The notes under the pieces: generated by a model
Told to the model about the DNA's origin: nothing
What the model saw: the letters and a program-made list of their open reading frames with translations, nothing else
Database searches by the model: none
From: Phycisphaerales bacterium
Lineage (GTDB): Bacteria; Planctomycetota; Phycisphaerae; Phycisphaerales; UBA1924
Assembly: GCA_028279375.1 (NCBI GenBank)
Contig: JANQNW010000018.1
Span: 1 to 64,000 of the forward strand
Length of the DNA stretch: 64,000 bases
Direction: 5' to 3'
Program-made: the position numbers and the translations under genes
In this document: positions 1 to 8,364 of the stretch, in pieces
Layout: each line of letters starts with the position of its first letter
Position numbering within the stretch: the first letter of the stretch is position 1

Positions 1-890
1 ACGGTGGCCGGTCCCGACTCAAATGCGCGAATCACATTGATAATGTCGAGCGGGCCGAGGCGCTCCAGGTCGTCAGCCGAACTCGCGGCGCGAAGGCGCA
101 CGGCTTCGGCGCTGGCGGCCGCAGTCTCGGCCGCCTCCTGGACCGCGGGGTTCGCCTCGTAGGCGCCGGCGACCTGCTCGAGAAAGGCGCCGAGCGTCTG
201 GACTTCGTTCGCCATGCGTTTCAGGGGGCCATAGGCAATTCGCGCAGCTTCATCGACGGCGGGGATCGTCGATCCGGCGAGTGTTGAGGCGAGCGCGATC
301 TCGACGCGTTCCGCGAGTTGGGCGAGTGACGACGTCCACGTGCGCGCGATGGCGGATTGCTGCTGCATCTGCGCGCGAAGAGGGTCATTCAACGGGAGCG
401 CGTCCGCAAGCGCTTCGAGCGACTGACTAAGCACCTCGACACGCCCATTGAGGTCCAGGAGCGCATCGCGAGCTGCAGCAGCCGCAACCGCTCGTTCCTC
501 CAACTCCTCCGCGCGCATCGTCGCAAGCCGATCAAGAAGCGCAACGAACTCATCTCTGTTCGAGCGCACATCGATCAGGCTGTACGAGAGAAGCGCAGAC
601 GCCCGGTCATACTCGGTGAGCACATCGTCAATGCGTTCGCGAGCGCGGGGGTCCAGGGATCCGAGGTCGGCGACGACGATGATCTCATGCGGTTCCTCGA
701 GGGAGTCGATCAATCGCTGGGTTCGCTCCGCCAACGAGAGCGTGCGGGCGCCGGTGACATCGAGACGAATCGGATAACGATCGGCGAGAATTGTCACGAC
801 AAGGCACGAGACGGTCGCCGACGCGAGCAGGATGATCGTCATCAGCCCCAGCCGCAGCCTCCGTGCGCGTGATGAGGTGTGATCAGTCAT
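1..890 (-). CDS. GldG-like ABC exporter accessory protein, 3' end beyond the left edge
   Basis: Reading the minus strand from an ATG at 890 gives an open frame of 296 codons that runs off the window without a stop. It begins MTDHTSSRARRLRLGL, has one membrane helix at about residues 13-35, then an extracytoplasmic region starting YPIRLDVTGARTLSL. That pattern (a helix followed by a sentence on disordered-to-folded extracytoplasmic sequence containing LS and IVVAD strands) resembles GldG / ABC_transp_aux proteins. The start overlaps the permease stop by four bases (ATGA), so the three genes are translationally coupled. The remaining residues are rich in alanine and glutamate and probably coiled. 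GldG-type proteins partner a GldF permease and a GldA ATPase, but the substrate is unknown and gliding should not be assumed. Confidence 0.7.
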   Translation of the reverse strand, partial: MTDHTSSRARRLRLGLMTIILLASATVSCLVVTILADRYPIRLDVTGARTLSLAERTQRLIDSLEEPHEIIVVADLGSLDPRARERIDDVLTEYDRASALLSYSLIDVRSNRDEFVALLDRLATMRAEELEERAVAAAAARDALLDLNGRVEVLSQSLEALADALPLNDPLRAQMQQQSAIARTWTSSLAQLAERVEIALASTLAGSTIPAVDEAARIAYGPLKRMANEVQTLGAFLEQVAGAYEANPAVQEAAETAAASAEAVRLRAASSADDLERLGPLDIINVIRAFESGPAT

Positions 891-1603
891 CTCCACCTCC
901 TGCTCTCAAGTGAGACGACGCCGATCACGAGGAACCAGACGCTCGCCGTGAGGAAGAAGATCACGTTTGAGGTGTCGATGACTCCCTTGGCGAACTCCGC
1001 CAGCCGAAGATCGACAGAGAGCGCGTACAGCGCCGTGTCGACCGGCGGGCCGACCATCTGGGCGCCATTCGTGGTGAGGGCGCGCATCAGCAGTAGAAAG
1101 AAGAGTGATCCGAGGAAGGCGAGGATCTGATTGCTCGTGAGACTTGATGCGACCAGGCCGATTGCCAGGTAGAGGAGTCCGAGCAACAAGAGGCCCAGGT
1201 AGCCTGCAAGCATCGGGCCGTAGTCGGGCGTCGAGAGCATTGCGAGCGTGACGACGTAAATCAGCGTCGGCGCGAGCATGGCCACCAGGAATCCGACGGC
1301 GCCGAAGTACTTCCCGAGCACGACGTGCCAATCCGACACGGGGGCAGTCATGAGCGGCTCGAGTGTGCCGGTGCGAATCTCCTCTGAGAAGAGACGCATC
1401 GAGATCGCGGGCGCGACGAATGTGAGGAGCCAGACGGAGATCTGAAAGAAGGCACGAAGCGACGCAGGCTGCCCCGGTCGCACGACACCAAGCGCGAAGA
1501 CGACGCCAGTGAGCGTTAGGTAGAGCGCAATGACCACCCAGCCGACCGGAAGCCTGAAGAAGGCCGCGAACTCGCGCGAGGCGATCGCCCAGACGCGGCT
1601 CAT
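887..1603 (-). CDS. ABC-2 type transporter permease (GldF-like)
   Basis: A 238-residue integral membrane protein with about six hydrophobic helices (for example residues 18-40, 56-70, 98-120, 132-165 and 212-232). The segment SEEIRTGTLEPLMTAPVSDW is the characteristic motif of ABC-2 permeases of the GldF/NosY kind, in which the exporter loop follows the second helix. It overlaps the upstream ATPase gene by four bases (1600-1603) and the downstream GldG-like gene by four bases, giving a tight three-gene operon. It would form the membrane channel of an exporter; the cargo cannot be inferred from the sequence. Confidence 0.85.
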   Translation of the reverse strand: MSRVWAIASREFAAFFRLPVGWVVIALYLTLTGVVFALGVVRPGQPASLRAFFQISVWLLTFVAPAISMRLFSEEIRTGTLEPLMTAPVSDWHVVLGKYFGAVGFLVAMLAPTLIYVVTLAMLSTPDYGPMLAGYLGLLLLGLLYLAIGLVASSLTSNQILAFLGSLFFLLLMRALTTNGAQMVGPPVDTALYALSVDLRLAEFAKGVIDTSNVIFFLTASVWFLVIGVVSLESRRWR

Positions 1604-2556
1604 GAATCGGGCTCCTTGTCAGCGCCATCATCGAGCGCTCTCAGGAAGAGGCCTTCAAGACTCGGGCGCTCTGATCGGAACTCGCGCAGATCGAAGCCTG
1701 CTTCGATGATTCGGCGCGAGATCGAAGCGCGGGCTTCGACGCCTCCTCGCGATGCGAGTTCGACCAAGAACTGGTCGGATTCGCCAATGCTCCGAGCGCT
1801 GAGGACTTCCGGCTGATCACGCAGCCACTGCTCGGTCGCCGGGCCGCTGAAGCCCCCGCGACCGAGATCGAGAATCACGCTCGTGCCGGCGGATGCGCCT
1901 GTCAGTTCGGGAATTGACCCCTCGGCGCGAACACGGCCCCTGGCCAGCAGTACGACTCGATCGCAGGTTCGCTCCACCTCAGGGAGAATGTGCGAGCACA
2001 GGATCATCGTTCGGTCACTGGAGAGCTCTCTGACGAGCTTTCTGGTCTCGATGATTTGTGTTGGATCGAGTCCCGAGGTCGGCTCGTCGAGCACGAGCGC
2101 AGGTGGATCGTGGATGAGCGCACAGGCGAGCGAAACACGCTGCCGGTATCCCTTGCTGAGCTGACCGACACGGCGCCGTCGAACTTCCTGGAGCCAGCAA
2201 CGTTCGATGACGCGATCGAGCCCCACTCGCCGGCGACGTCGATCCATCAGGTGAATGCGTCCGCAGAAGTCGAGATGATCGACGACCCGCATCTCCGGAT
2301 GGAGCGCGGCGGATTCGGGCATGTAGCCGATCTGCGAGCGGAGCTTCAGGGAATCGCGGACGCTGTCGTAGCCCGCGACGGTGACCGAACCGGACGTCGG
2401 AGGAAGGTAGCCCGTCACCATTCTGATCGTTGTCGTCTTCCCCGCGCCGTTCGGACCGAGCAGACCGAGGATCTCCCCGGGCGCGGCGTGCAGCGTGACA
2501 CCCTGCACCGCCTCGACGGCGCCGAATCGCTTTTTCACATTGACGAGGTCAATCAT
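1600..2556 (-). CDS. ABC transporter ATP-binding protein (GldA-like)
   Basis: A 318-residue ABC ATPase. The Walker A motif GLLGPNGAGKTT lies near residue 33, the signature LSKGYRQRVSLA near residue 133, and Walker B ALVLDEPTSGLDP near residue 152, with the switch histidine in ILCSHILPEVE. The C-terminal 90 residues form the extra domain usual in the CcmA/GldA exporter branch. It is the first gene of the operon with the permease and GldG-like genes. Its start faces the GAF-receiver gene across about 180 bp, which must hold both promoters. It powers the exporter from the cytoplasmic face. Confidence 0.9.
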   Translation of the reverse strand: MIDLVNVKKRFGAVEAVQGVTLHAAPGEILGLLGPNGAGKTTTIRMVTGYLPPTSGSVTVAGYDSVRDSLKLRSQIGYMPESAALHPEMRVVDHLDFCGRIHLMDRRRRRVGLDRVIERCWLQEVRRRRVGQLSKGYRQRVSLACALIHDPPALVLDEPTSGLDPTQIIETRKLVRELSSDRTMILCSHILPEVERTCDRVVLLARGRVRAEGSIPELTGASAGTSVILDLGRGGFSGPATEQWLRDQPEVLSARSIGESDQFLVELASRGGVEARASISRRIIEAGFDLREFRSERPSLEGLFLRALDDGADKEPDS

Positions 2557-2736
2557 CGCCGCAACAGTCGCCGCCCCGATTCGGCCGATGTCGTCTGATC
2601 GTCATCTCCGCGGGCACTCCTTCTTCGGCACTTTGGAGTGGTTCGCACGAGTCTGGCGACGGTTCGGGGGGCGTCGTACACTCTGCTCACTGACCGCATC
2701 CGGTCGTCATTTGGGGCGGCATCACGTCCGAAGTCC

Positions 2737-4431
2737 ATGAGTCAACGCAGGTCGAAGTTGCTGCTCCTGGAAGGTACTCCGGGAGAGTTCAAGGCGATCC
2801 AGTCTGACCTGGAACGCCACGTCGATGTCACTGTCGGGAAACCGGAGTCGATCAACGCGGTTGAGTGGGATCTTGTCCTGTCCGGCGCTGACGCCTTGGC
2901 GCTCGTGGGCGACGCCGCACATGAGACCCTGCTGTCGCGGATCTTCGACTCCGTGCAGGCCGGGGCGTGCCTCTTTGATGAGAGCGGCGCGGAGCTCTGG
3001 TCAAGCGTTCCTTTCAAACGACTGCCTGAGGACATTCGACAGCAGGTCTACGTGCGGTCACGCGCCTGGCTCGTCGATACCGATGACAAGCCGGCCGAGA
3101 TTTCGGAGACGCCATTTCTGACGTGGGAGTCTTCTTCGAGCGCGGGCCCAGACGGCCACGTGCGCCATTTTCGAGCGTCGCTCTCTGGAGTTCACGGCGG
3201 CGCGGCCGGGGGATCGGCGCCGCTCTTCGTTGTGGTCGTGCGTGACATCACGGCCGCGCGCCGCCGCTGGGACAAGATCAGCCAGATCGAGCGCGCCGGG
3301 CGTCGGTTGCTGCAGATGGAGGTCGATACGGTCCGGAAGCTCAACGCCGCAGAACGACTCGGTCTACTCGAGCAGCGCATCAGCCGCAGTGCGCACGAGC
3401 TTCTGGAGTTTGACCACTTCGCAGTTCGGCTGCTCGATCAGGAGACTGGGAAGATCGAGATCGTGATGTCCGTGGGATTGCCTCCGGAGGCGGGCGACTG
3501 CGAGTTGTATGCGCGTGACAAGGGCAACGGCATCAGTGGCTATGTCGCTGCGACGGGTCGAAGCTATCTCTGCAATGACGTGACAAAGGACGAGCGTTAC
3601 GTCATCGGCCTGCGCCACGCCGGGTCGTCGATCACCGTTCCTCTCTGGGTCGGTGATCGAATCAAGGGCGTGTTCAATGTGGAGCGCGCCGAAAAGAACA
3701 GGTTCACGGAGAACGACCTGAGGTTCGCCGAGATCTTTTCGCAGTACGTTTCGATGGCGCTTCACATTCTCGATCTTCTCGTTGTCGAGCAGTTCACCAC
3801 GAACGAGGCGATGAGTGGAACGATGCAGGGAGAGGTGAGCGAACCACTCGAGGATCTCGCCATCGAAGCGGAGTGGTTGAAGGAGCAGGGGGCGCGTGAT
3901 CCGGAGACGGCGCGCCACGTCGATCGCATCCTCAGAGATGTCAACTCAATTCGCAGGCGCATCCAGGATGTCGCCAGTGGGCCGCGGACGATCCTCGGGG
4001 CGGAGAAGGCGCTTCGAGAGTCCGGACCGGAGCCGGCGTTCGTCGATAGACGGATTCTCATCGCGGACGATGAACCAGCGATCAGAGAGACGATCGAGGG
4101 CGTGCTGTCGAGACGCGGCTGCGTCGTCGATGTGTGTGAGTCAGGGCGCGACGCGATCGCGCTGCTGGAAGACGAGGACACGCCGTCCTTCGACCTCGTG
4201 ATCTCGGACATCAAGATGCCCGACCGCAACGGCTACGAGGTGTTCTCGAGCGCCAAGAAGCAGGATGCGGATCTGCCGGTCATCCTTATGACCGGATTCG
4301 GCTACGACCCGCACCACTCGATCGTGCGCGCGAGCCAGGAAGGACTTCACTGCGTGCTCTTCAAGCCGTTTCAGGTCGAGCGTCTCCTCGACGAAGTCCG
4401 CAAAGCGCTCAAGCCGGCCGCGGAAGACTAG
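2737..4431 (+). CDS. PAS-GAF-receiver signalling protein with a histidine-kinase-like linker lacking the histidine
   Basis: The frame is open from 2638, but the ATG at 2737 (MSQRRSKLLLLEG) begins a receiver-like beta strand and is preferred, giving 564 residues. Residues 1-70 look like a decayed receiver and about 75-175 a PAS-like region. Residues 205-345 form a GAF domain (FDHFAVRLLDQETGKIEI, SITVPLWVGDRIKGVFNVE). Residues 350-425 are helical and align by eye with a HisKA dimerisation domain, but read GEVSEPLEDL where a kinase has SHELRTPL. There is no ATPase domain. A full receiver follows (IADDEPAI, SDIKMPDRNG with the acceptor Asp near 491, and LFKPF with Lys near 543). It probably integrates a small-molecule signal with phosphorylation from a separate kinase. 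Its stop overlaps the convergent prmC stop by four bases. Confidence 0.8.
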   Translation: MSQRRSKLLLLEGTPGEFKAIQSDLERHVDVTVGKPESINAVEWDLVLSGADALALVGDAAHETLLSRIFDSVQAGACLFDESGAELWSSVPFKRLPEDIRQQVYVRSRAWLVDTDDKPAEISETPFLTWESSSSAGPDGHVRHFRASLSGVHGGAAGGSAPLFVVVVRDITAARRRWDKISQIERAGRRLLQMEVDTVRKLNAAERLGLLEQRISRSAHELLEFDHFAVRLLDQETGKIEIVMSVGLPPEAGDCELYARDKGNGISGYVAATGRSYLCNDVTKDERYVIGLRHAGSSITVPLWVGDRIKGVFNVERAEKNRFTENDLRFAEIFSQYVSMALHILDLLVVEQFTTNEAMSGTMQGEVSEPLEDLAIEAEWLKEQGARDPETARHVDRILRDVNSIRRRIQDVASGPRTILGAEKALRESGPEPAFVDRRILIADDEPAIRETIEGVLSRRGCVVDVCESGRDAIALLEDEDTPSFDLVISDIKMPDRNGYEVFSSAKKQDADLPVILMTGFGYDPHHSIVRASQEGLHCVLFKPFQVERLLDEVRKALKPAAED

Positions 4432-5321
4432 CCGGCGCGCGTCGCGACCAGCGCGCGCGGGAGGCCTTCGAGATCCTCTTCGATACGCTCGTCGGCGAGC
4501 AGTGGATGGGCGCGAGCGAGTTCAAGCGCCGCGTCGGCCGTCGCTGAGGCGATCTCCACGATGAGCAGTCCGCCCGGTCGCACTCGCTCTGGTCCGCATT
4601 CAATGATCGGACGGACGAACTGCAGCCCGTCGCGACCGCCGCGCAGCGCCAACTCCGGCTCGAAATCGCGCACGTTCGGTTCGACCTCCTCCCACTCCGC
4701 GTCCGGGATATAGGGAGGGTTGGAAACCAGATAGTGCACCTGGCGACCGGTCGGATGGTCAGCGAGCGCTTCGAGCAGATTCCCCTGAATCAGATCGAGT
4801 CGATCAGAGACGTGGTGAAGCGTCGCATTCTCCTCGGCAAGGGCCAACGCCTCCGGCGAAATATCGATGCCGACAGCCCGGGCTTCGGGCAGGTTCCGGA
4901 GGAGCGAGATGGCGATGCAGCCACTTCCGGTGCACACATCCGCGATCTGAGCGCGCTCGAACCCGGCGACAGCCCGGGCGTGCTGGAGCACTGTCTCCAC
5001 GAGTGTCTCCGTGGAAGGGCGCGGAATCAGTGCGCGCGGATCCGATCGGAAACCCAGTGAGAAGAACCACGCTTCGCCGACGAGGTACTGGACGGGCTCA
5101 TTCCGCAATGCCCGGCCCGTCAGATCCCGAAGGCGCTCGCGTTCGAGCGGCGTCGCGGGCCGGTCAGGATCCATGTAGAGCTTCAATCGCTCGCATCCAA
5201 TGACGTGGGAGACGATCAGCTCCGCCGACAGCCGGGGAGAGTCGAGATCTGCCCGCGCGAAAGCGTCAGACATCCATGCGAGCAGTGAGCGCGTCGTCCA
5301 GGTCTGGACATCTGCTGACGC
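4428..5321 (-). CDS. prmC: Peptide chain release factor N5-glutamine methyltransferase
   Basis: PrmC (HemK) methylates the glutamine of the GGQ motif in release factors RF1 and RF2. The 297-residue product has the N-terminal helical domain, the SAM-binding VCTGSGCIAISLL segment, and the diagnostic LVSNPPYIP motif that holds the substrate glutamine. The frame is open to 5366, but MASADVQTW at 5321 fits the family start better, and a TATTCT box at 5367-5372 would lie upstream of it. The usual partner prfA is not next to it here. The gene converges on the GAF-receiver gene. Confidence 0.93.
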   Translation of the reverse strand, partial: ASADVQTWTTRSLLAWMSDAFARADLDSPRLSAELIVSHVIGCERLKLYMDPDRPATPLERERLRDLTGRALRNEPVQYLVGEAWFFSLGFRSDPRALIPRPSTETLVETVLQHARAVAGFERAQIADVCTGSGCIAISLLRNLPEARAVGIDISPEALALAEENATLHHVSDRLDLIQGNLLEALADHPTGRQVHYLVSNPPYIPDAEWEEVEPNVRDFEPELALRGGRDGLQFVRPIIECGPERVRPGGLLIVEIASATADAALELARAHPLLADERIEEDLEGLPRALVATRAG

Positions 5322-5447
5322 CATTGGCGGTCTGTCTCCTGGAAGGCGGGTGAATCCTGACGTCACAGAATACGCCGTGCGGCCCCATCGGGCCCCTCGA
5401 AGGGTCTATCATCTCCGCCACACGGACTGAGACGGAGACCCTCTCGG

Positions 5448-5927
5448 ATGACGGCAATGACACTCGACCAGTCGATCGACAGTATCTTCGCGCAGGCCGG
5501 CGAAATCGCTCGCAAGGAGAACCTCTTCGCAAGCGTCCAGGCCGGTCCCGATGGCGTCCATTGCGCTGCGCTCGTGGCGCCAGAGCCCGCCACGTACTCT
5601 CTCTTCCTCGATGGAGAATCTCTCTATGTGAGTTTCTCGACGCTGGATCGATGGCTCAGTCAGTCCATCGAGGCCGACCTCATGTTCACCGGCGACAAGC
5701 TGGAGGACCTGATTGATGAGGAAGCCACGGATTTCGGATTCGACGGCGGACCGCTCGAGATCGAGCACTTCCGCGATGAGTCGAAGCGATACGTGTTTCG
5801 TTCGAGAATCCCGGCGCGTGAGTTGGGAGACGAGCAGGCGATCACGAACGCTGCAGTCGCGTGCCTCCTCGCATATGAGGCAGTCTTCCGCGAACTCGGC
5901 GATATGGGCGAAGACTCAGACGACTGA
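5448..5927 (+). CDS. Conserved-looking acidic protein of unknown function
   Basis: A 159-residue soluble protein with no signal peptide. It is strongly acidic, with a C-terminal tail GDMGEDSDD. The alternation of short strands (YSLFLDGESLYVSFST) and helices suggests a small alpha/beta fold similar in size to type III chaperone or YbjN-like proteins, but that comparison is only by appearance. It may start at ATG 5448 or ATG 5457. It lies 29 bp before the glycosyltransferase and may be co-transcribed with it. No function is assigned. Confidence 0.6.
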   Translation: MTAMTLDQSIDSIFAQAGEIARKENLFASVQAGPDGVHCAALVAPEPATYSLFLDGESLYVSFSTLDRWLSQSIEADLMFTGDKLEDLIDEEATDFGFDGGPLEIEHFRDESKRYVFRSRIPARELGDEQAITNAAVACLLAYEAVFRELGDMGEDSDD

Positions 5928-5956
5928 CGACGCCACCGGCGTTGGAGCCAGGAACG

Positions 5957-7336
5957 ATGCGCATCCTCATGCTGGGTTGGGAGTTCCCGCCGTTCATCAG
6001 CGGCGGTCTCGGCACGGCCTGCCATGGGCTGACACGCGCCCTCGATGCGCTTGGACATGAGATCGTCTTCGTGCTCCCGAAGAGCGTCGGAGCGCACGCC
6101 GCGTCCCACGTGAGACTCGTGAGTCCGGAGGGCGCGCCGAGAGAACCGAGTTCTTCTTCGACTTCCGAATACACGCTGGAGGGGTTCCGTTCGACGCGAT
6201 TTCGCGCCGTTCCAGCAGGGCTCGTGAGCCCATATCCGAGCGGCGCCATGTCCTCGGCGATTCCGCCGCCGGACATTGCGACAGCGCAGGTCACGCACGA
6301 AATCCTGCGGGAACTGGGAATCCAGGGGCCGGGTGAAGGTGAGTTCGCCGGTCAGGTGCAGGCGGCGGGCGCCGATTACGGCGGCGACGTTCTCGGCGCC
6401 GCGCGGCGGTACGCACACTTCGTGCTGCACGCATGCCGCGATGAAGAGCACGACGTCATCCACGCCCATGATTGGATGACCTATCCGGCGGGGCTCGCGC
6501 TTGCGCGAGTCACAGGCAAGCCGCTGGTGACGCATATTCACTCCACAGAGTTCGATCGATCCGGCGCCAATGTCCATCAGCAGGTCTATGACATCGAACG
6601 CCGAGGAATGCACGGCGCCATCCGGGTGATCGCTGTGAGCGAACTGACTCGCTCAATTGTGGTCCATCGATACGGCCTCGCGCCGGAGAAGGTGGCGGTC
6701 TGCTACAACGGCGTCGATGCGGCGTCGATGTCGCCCATTCCGGAATCCAGGGTGGAGGCGTCCGACAAGATCGTCCTGTTTCTGGGGCGCATCACGATGC
6801 AGAAGGGGCCTGAGTACTTCATCGCCGCCGCTCGCCGCGTGCTCGAGAAGATGGACAACGTCAAGTTCCTGGTGGCCGGCAACGGCGACATGGCCAGGCG
6901 GATGATCGAACTCGCCGCGGAGATGGGTATAGGTCACCGCGTCCTTTTTACAGGATTTCTGCGGGGACCCGATGTGACGCGCGTCTTCAAGATGGCGGAT
7001 TGCTACGTCATGCCGTCGGTGAGCGAGCCGTTCGGCATTGCGCCGCTGGAGGCGCTGAGTCAGGACACGCCGGTGATCATCAGTCGCCAATCCGGCGTTG
7101 CCGAAGTGCTGACGCATGCGCTCAAAGTTGATTTCTGGGACATCGATCAGATGGCGGACAAGATCCTCGCCGTCCTCCGCCGCCCGCCACTTCGCAAGGA
7201 GTTATGCGAGCATGGCGCCATGGAAGTGCGGAGTTTGACCTGGGAGGGCGCTGCGCGTCGATGCTGTGAGGTCTATGAAGATGCGATCGATGTGTTGAAG
7301 GAGCTGCATGCGCCGTCGCAGGCGACTGCGCCATGA
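5957..7336 (+). CDS. Glycogen-synthase-like glycosyltransferase (GT4/GT5 type)
   Basis: The ATG at 5957 has AGGA about seven bases upstream and begins MRILMLGWEFPPFISGGLGT, the nucleotide-sugar-binding start of starch/glycogen synthases and their GT4 relatives. An upstream in-frame TTG at 5942 is less likely. The 459-residue GT-B fold includes DVIHAHDWMTYPAG, the glycine-rich LFLGRITMQKGPEYF, and the C-terminal EX7E-type motif SEPFGIAPLEAL. It would transfer a sugar from an NDP- or ADP-sugar to a glucan or other acceptor in the cytoplasm. Because no glycogen-branching gene is nearby, the acceptor is uncertain. Confidence 0.85.
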   Translation: MRILMLGWEFPPFISGGLGTACHGLTRALDALGHEIVFVLPKSVGAHAASHVRLVSPEGAPREPSSSSTSEYTLEGFRSTRFRAVPAGLVSPYPSGAMSSAIPPPDIATAQVTHEILRELGIQGPGEGEFAGQVQAAGADYGGDVLGAARRYAHFVLHACRDEEHDVIHAHDWMTYPAGLALARVTGKPLVTHIHSTEFDRSGANVHQQVYDIERRGMHGAIRVIAVSELTRSIVVHRYGLAPEKVAVCYNGVDAASMSPIPESRVEASDKIVLFLGRITMQKGPEYFIAAARRVLEKMDNVKFLVAGNGDMARRMIELAAEMGIGHRVLFTGFLRGPDVTRVFKMADCYVMPSVSEPFGIAPLEALSQDTPVIISRQSGVAEVLTHALKVDFWDIDQMADKILAVLRRPPLRKELCEHGAMEVRSLTWEGAARRCCEVYEDAIDVLKELHAPSQATAP

Positions 7337-7379
7337 CGATGCAATCACACGGAACACTTCTGGCCTGCAGAAAAGAAAA

Positions 7380-7425
7380 GCGACGCGGGCCGAGAGCCGT
7401 GTGCTAGCTTCCGAGCCCGCGTCGC
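7380..7425 (-). terminator. Strong hairpin with a T-rich tail on the minus strand
   Basis: GCGACGCGGGC at 7380-7390 pairs perfectly with GCCCGCGTCGC at 7415-7425 (11 bp, loop 24). Immediately left of it the plus strand is AAAAGAAAA, so transcripts read from the minus strand would end in UUUUCUUUU, the form of an intrinsic terminator. No minus-strand gene is visible upstream of it, because lipB and the glycosyltransferase are both on the plus strand. Confidence 0.55.
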
Positions 7426-7547
7426 CTCGCAAAGGTCTCCTGAAGGATGGGAAACCTCCGCGGCCGCCGTCTCCTCCACTCATCAGATTCGCGGAGAGAA
7501 CTTGAGAGGTTCCGCGCCTGCTGCTTTTTTTCTTGAGTGCTGCGAAC

Positions 7548-8303
7548 ATGCCCCAAACTCCGCGCAACATGACATTTGGCCTGCCCGGTGAAAAACAGCT
7601 TGTCATCAGCGATTTGGGCCGGGTGGACTATCAGGCGGGCTACGAAGAACAGTTGAAAAGATGGGACGCGGTTTACATGTCTCGCGAGCAGGAAGGCGCC
7701 GAGATCGGGCATATCCTTTTGCTGGAGCATGTTCCGCCGGTCATCACGATCAGCCGGCGCAAGGGTGCGCGCACGCATCTCGTTGCGACCGACGAGATGC
7801 TCGCCGCCAAGGGAGTCTTTGTCGCCGAGACAGATCGCGGCGGCGACATCACCTACCACGGACCCGGACAACTCGTCGCTTATCCGATTCTTGATCTCAA
7901 TGCGCTGGGGCTTGGATTGCATGCGTACATGCGCCTTCTCGAGGAGATCGTCGTCCGTGTGTGCGCTTCCTTCGGCGTCGACACACGGCGCGATCAGGAG
8001 GCGACGGGTGTGTGGACGACCTCAGGTCCTGCGTCATCGAAGATCTGCGCTCTCGGCGTGCGCGTTCGACGCTGGATCACACTGCACGGCCTTGCCCTGA
8101 ATGTCACGACGGATCTCTCGCACTTTGACCTGATCGTGCCATGTGGCCTCGTGGGACGCGGAGTGACGAGTCTGGACCAAGAGCTCAGCGGAGACGCCCC
8201 GAGCATGGACGCCGTCAAGAGCTCGCTCACCGAAGAAGCCAGGTTCGTGATCGCCGCGGCGCTCGACAGCTCATCGACTCCTCGGTCGGCGGGCCGGCGA
8301 TAG
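7548..8303 (+). CDS. lipB: Octanoyl-[acyl-carrier-protein]:protein N-octanoyltransferase
   Basis: LipB moves octanoate from acyl carrier protein to lipoyl domains, the first step of lipoate assembly. The product (251 residues from ATG 7548; a TTG at 7533 is also possible) shows the family signature DRGGDITYHGPGQLVAYPI, the catalytic lysine in ASSKICALGVRV and the catalytic cysteine in DLIVPCGL. It is the natural supplier of lipoyl groups for the E2 subunit encoded at 19447-20853. A T-run lies at 7525-7531 just upstream. lipA is not present in the window. Confidence 0.93.
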   Translation: MPQTPRNMTFGLPGEKQLVISDLGRVDYQAGYEEQLKRWDAVYMSREQEGAEIGHILLLEHVPPVITISRRKGARTHLVATDEMLAAKGVFVAETDRGGDITYHGPGQLVAYPILDLNALGLGLHAYMRLLEEIVVRVCASFGVDTRRDQEATGVWTTSGPASSKICALGVRVRRWITLHGLALNVTTDLSHFDLIVPCGLVGRGVTSLDQELSGDAPSMDAVKSSLTEEARFVIAAALDSSSTPRSAGRR

Positions 8304-8364
8304 ACTGTCCGCCCGCCATGGACTGAGAGCGGGGCCCGGCGAATGCGCCGAAAGGGAATTCTTA

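Noticed and set aside
7456-7531. A plus-strand terminator after the glycosyltransferase (CTCCGCG...CGCGGAG and T-run at 7525-7531)
   Set aside because: The stem ends about 28 bases before the T-run, too far for a standard intrinsic terminator.
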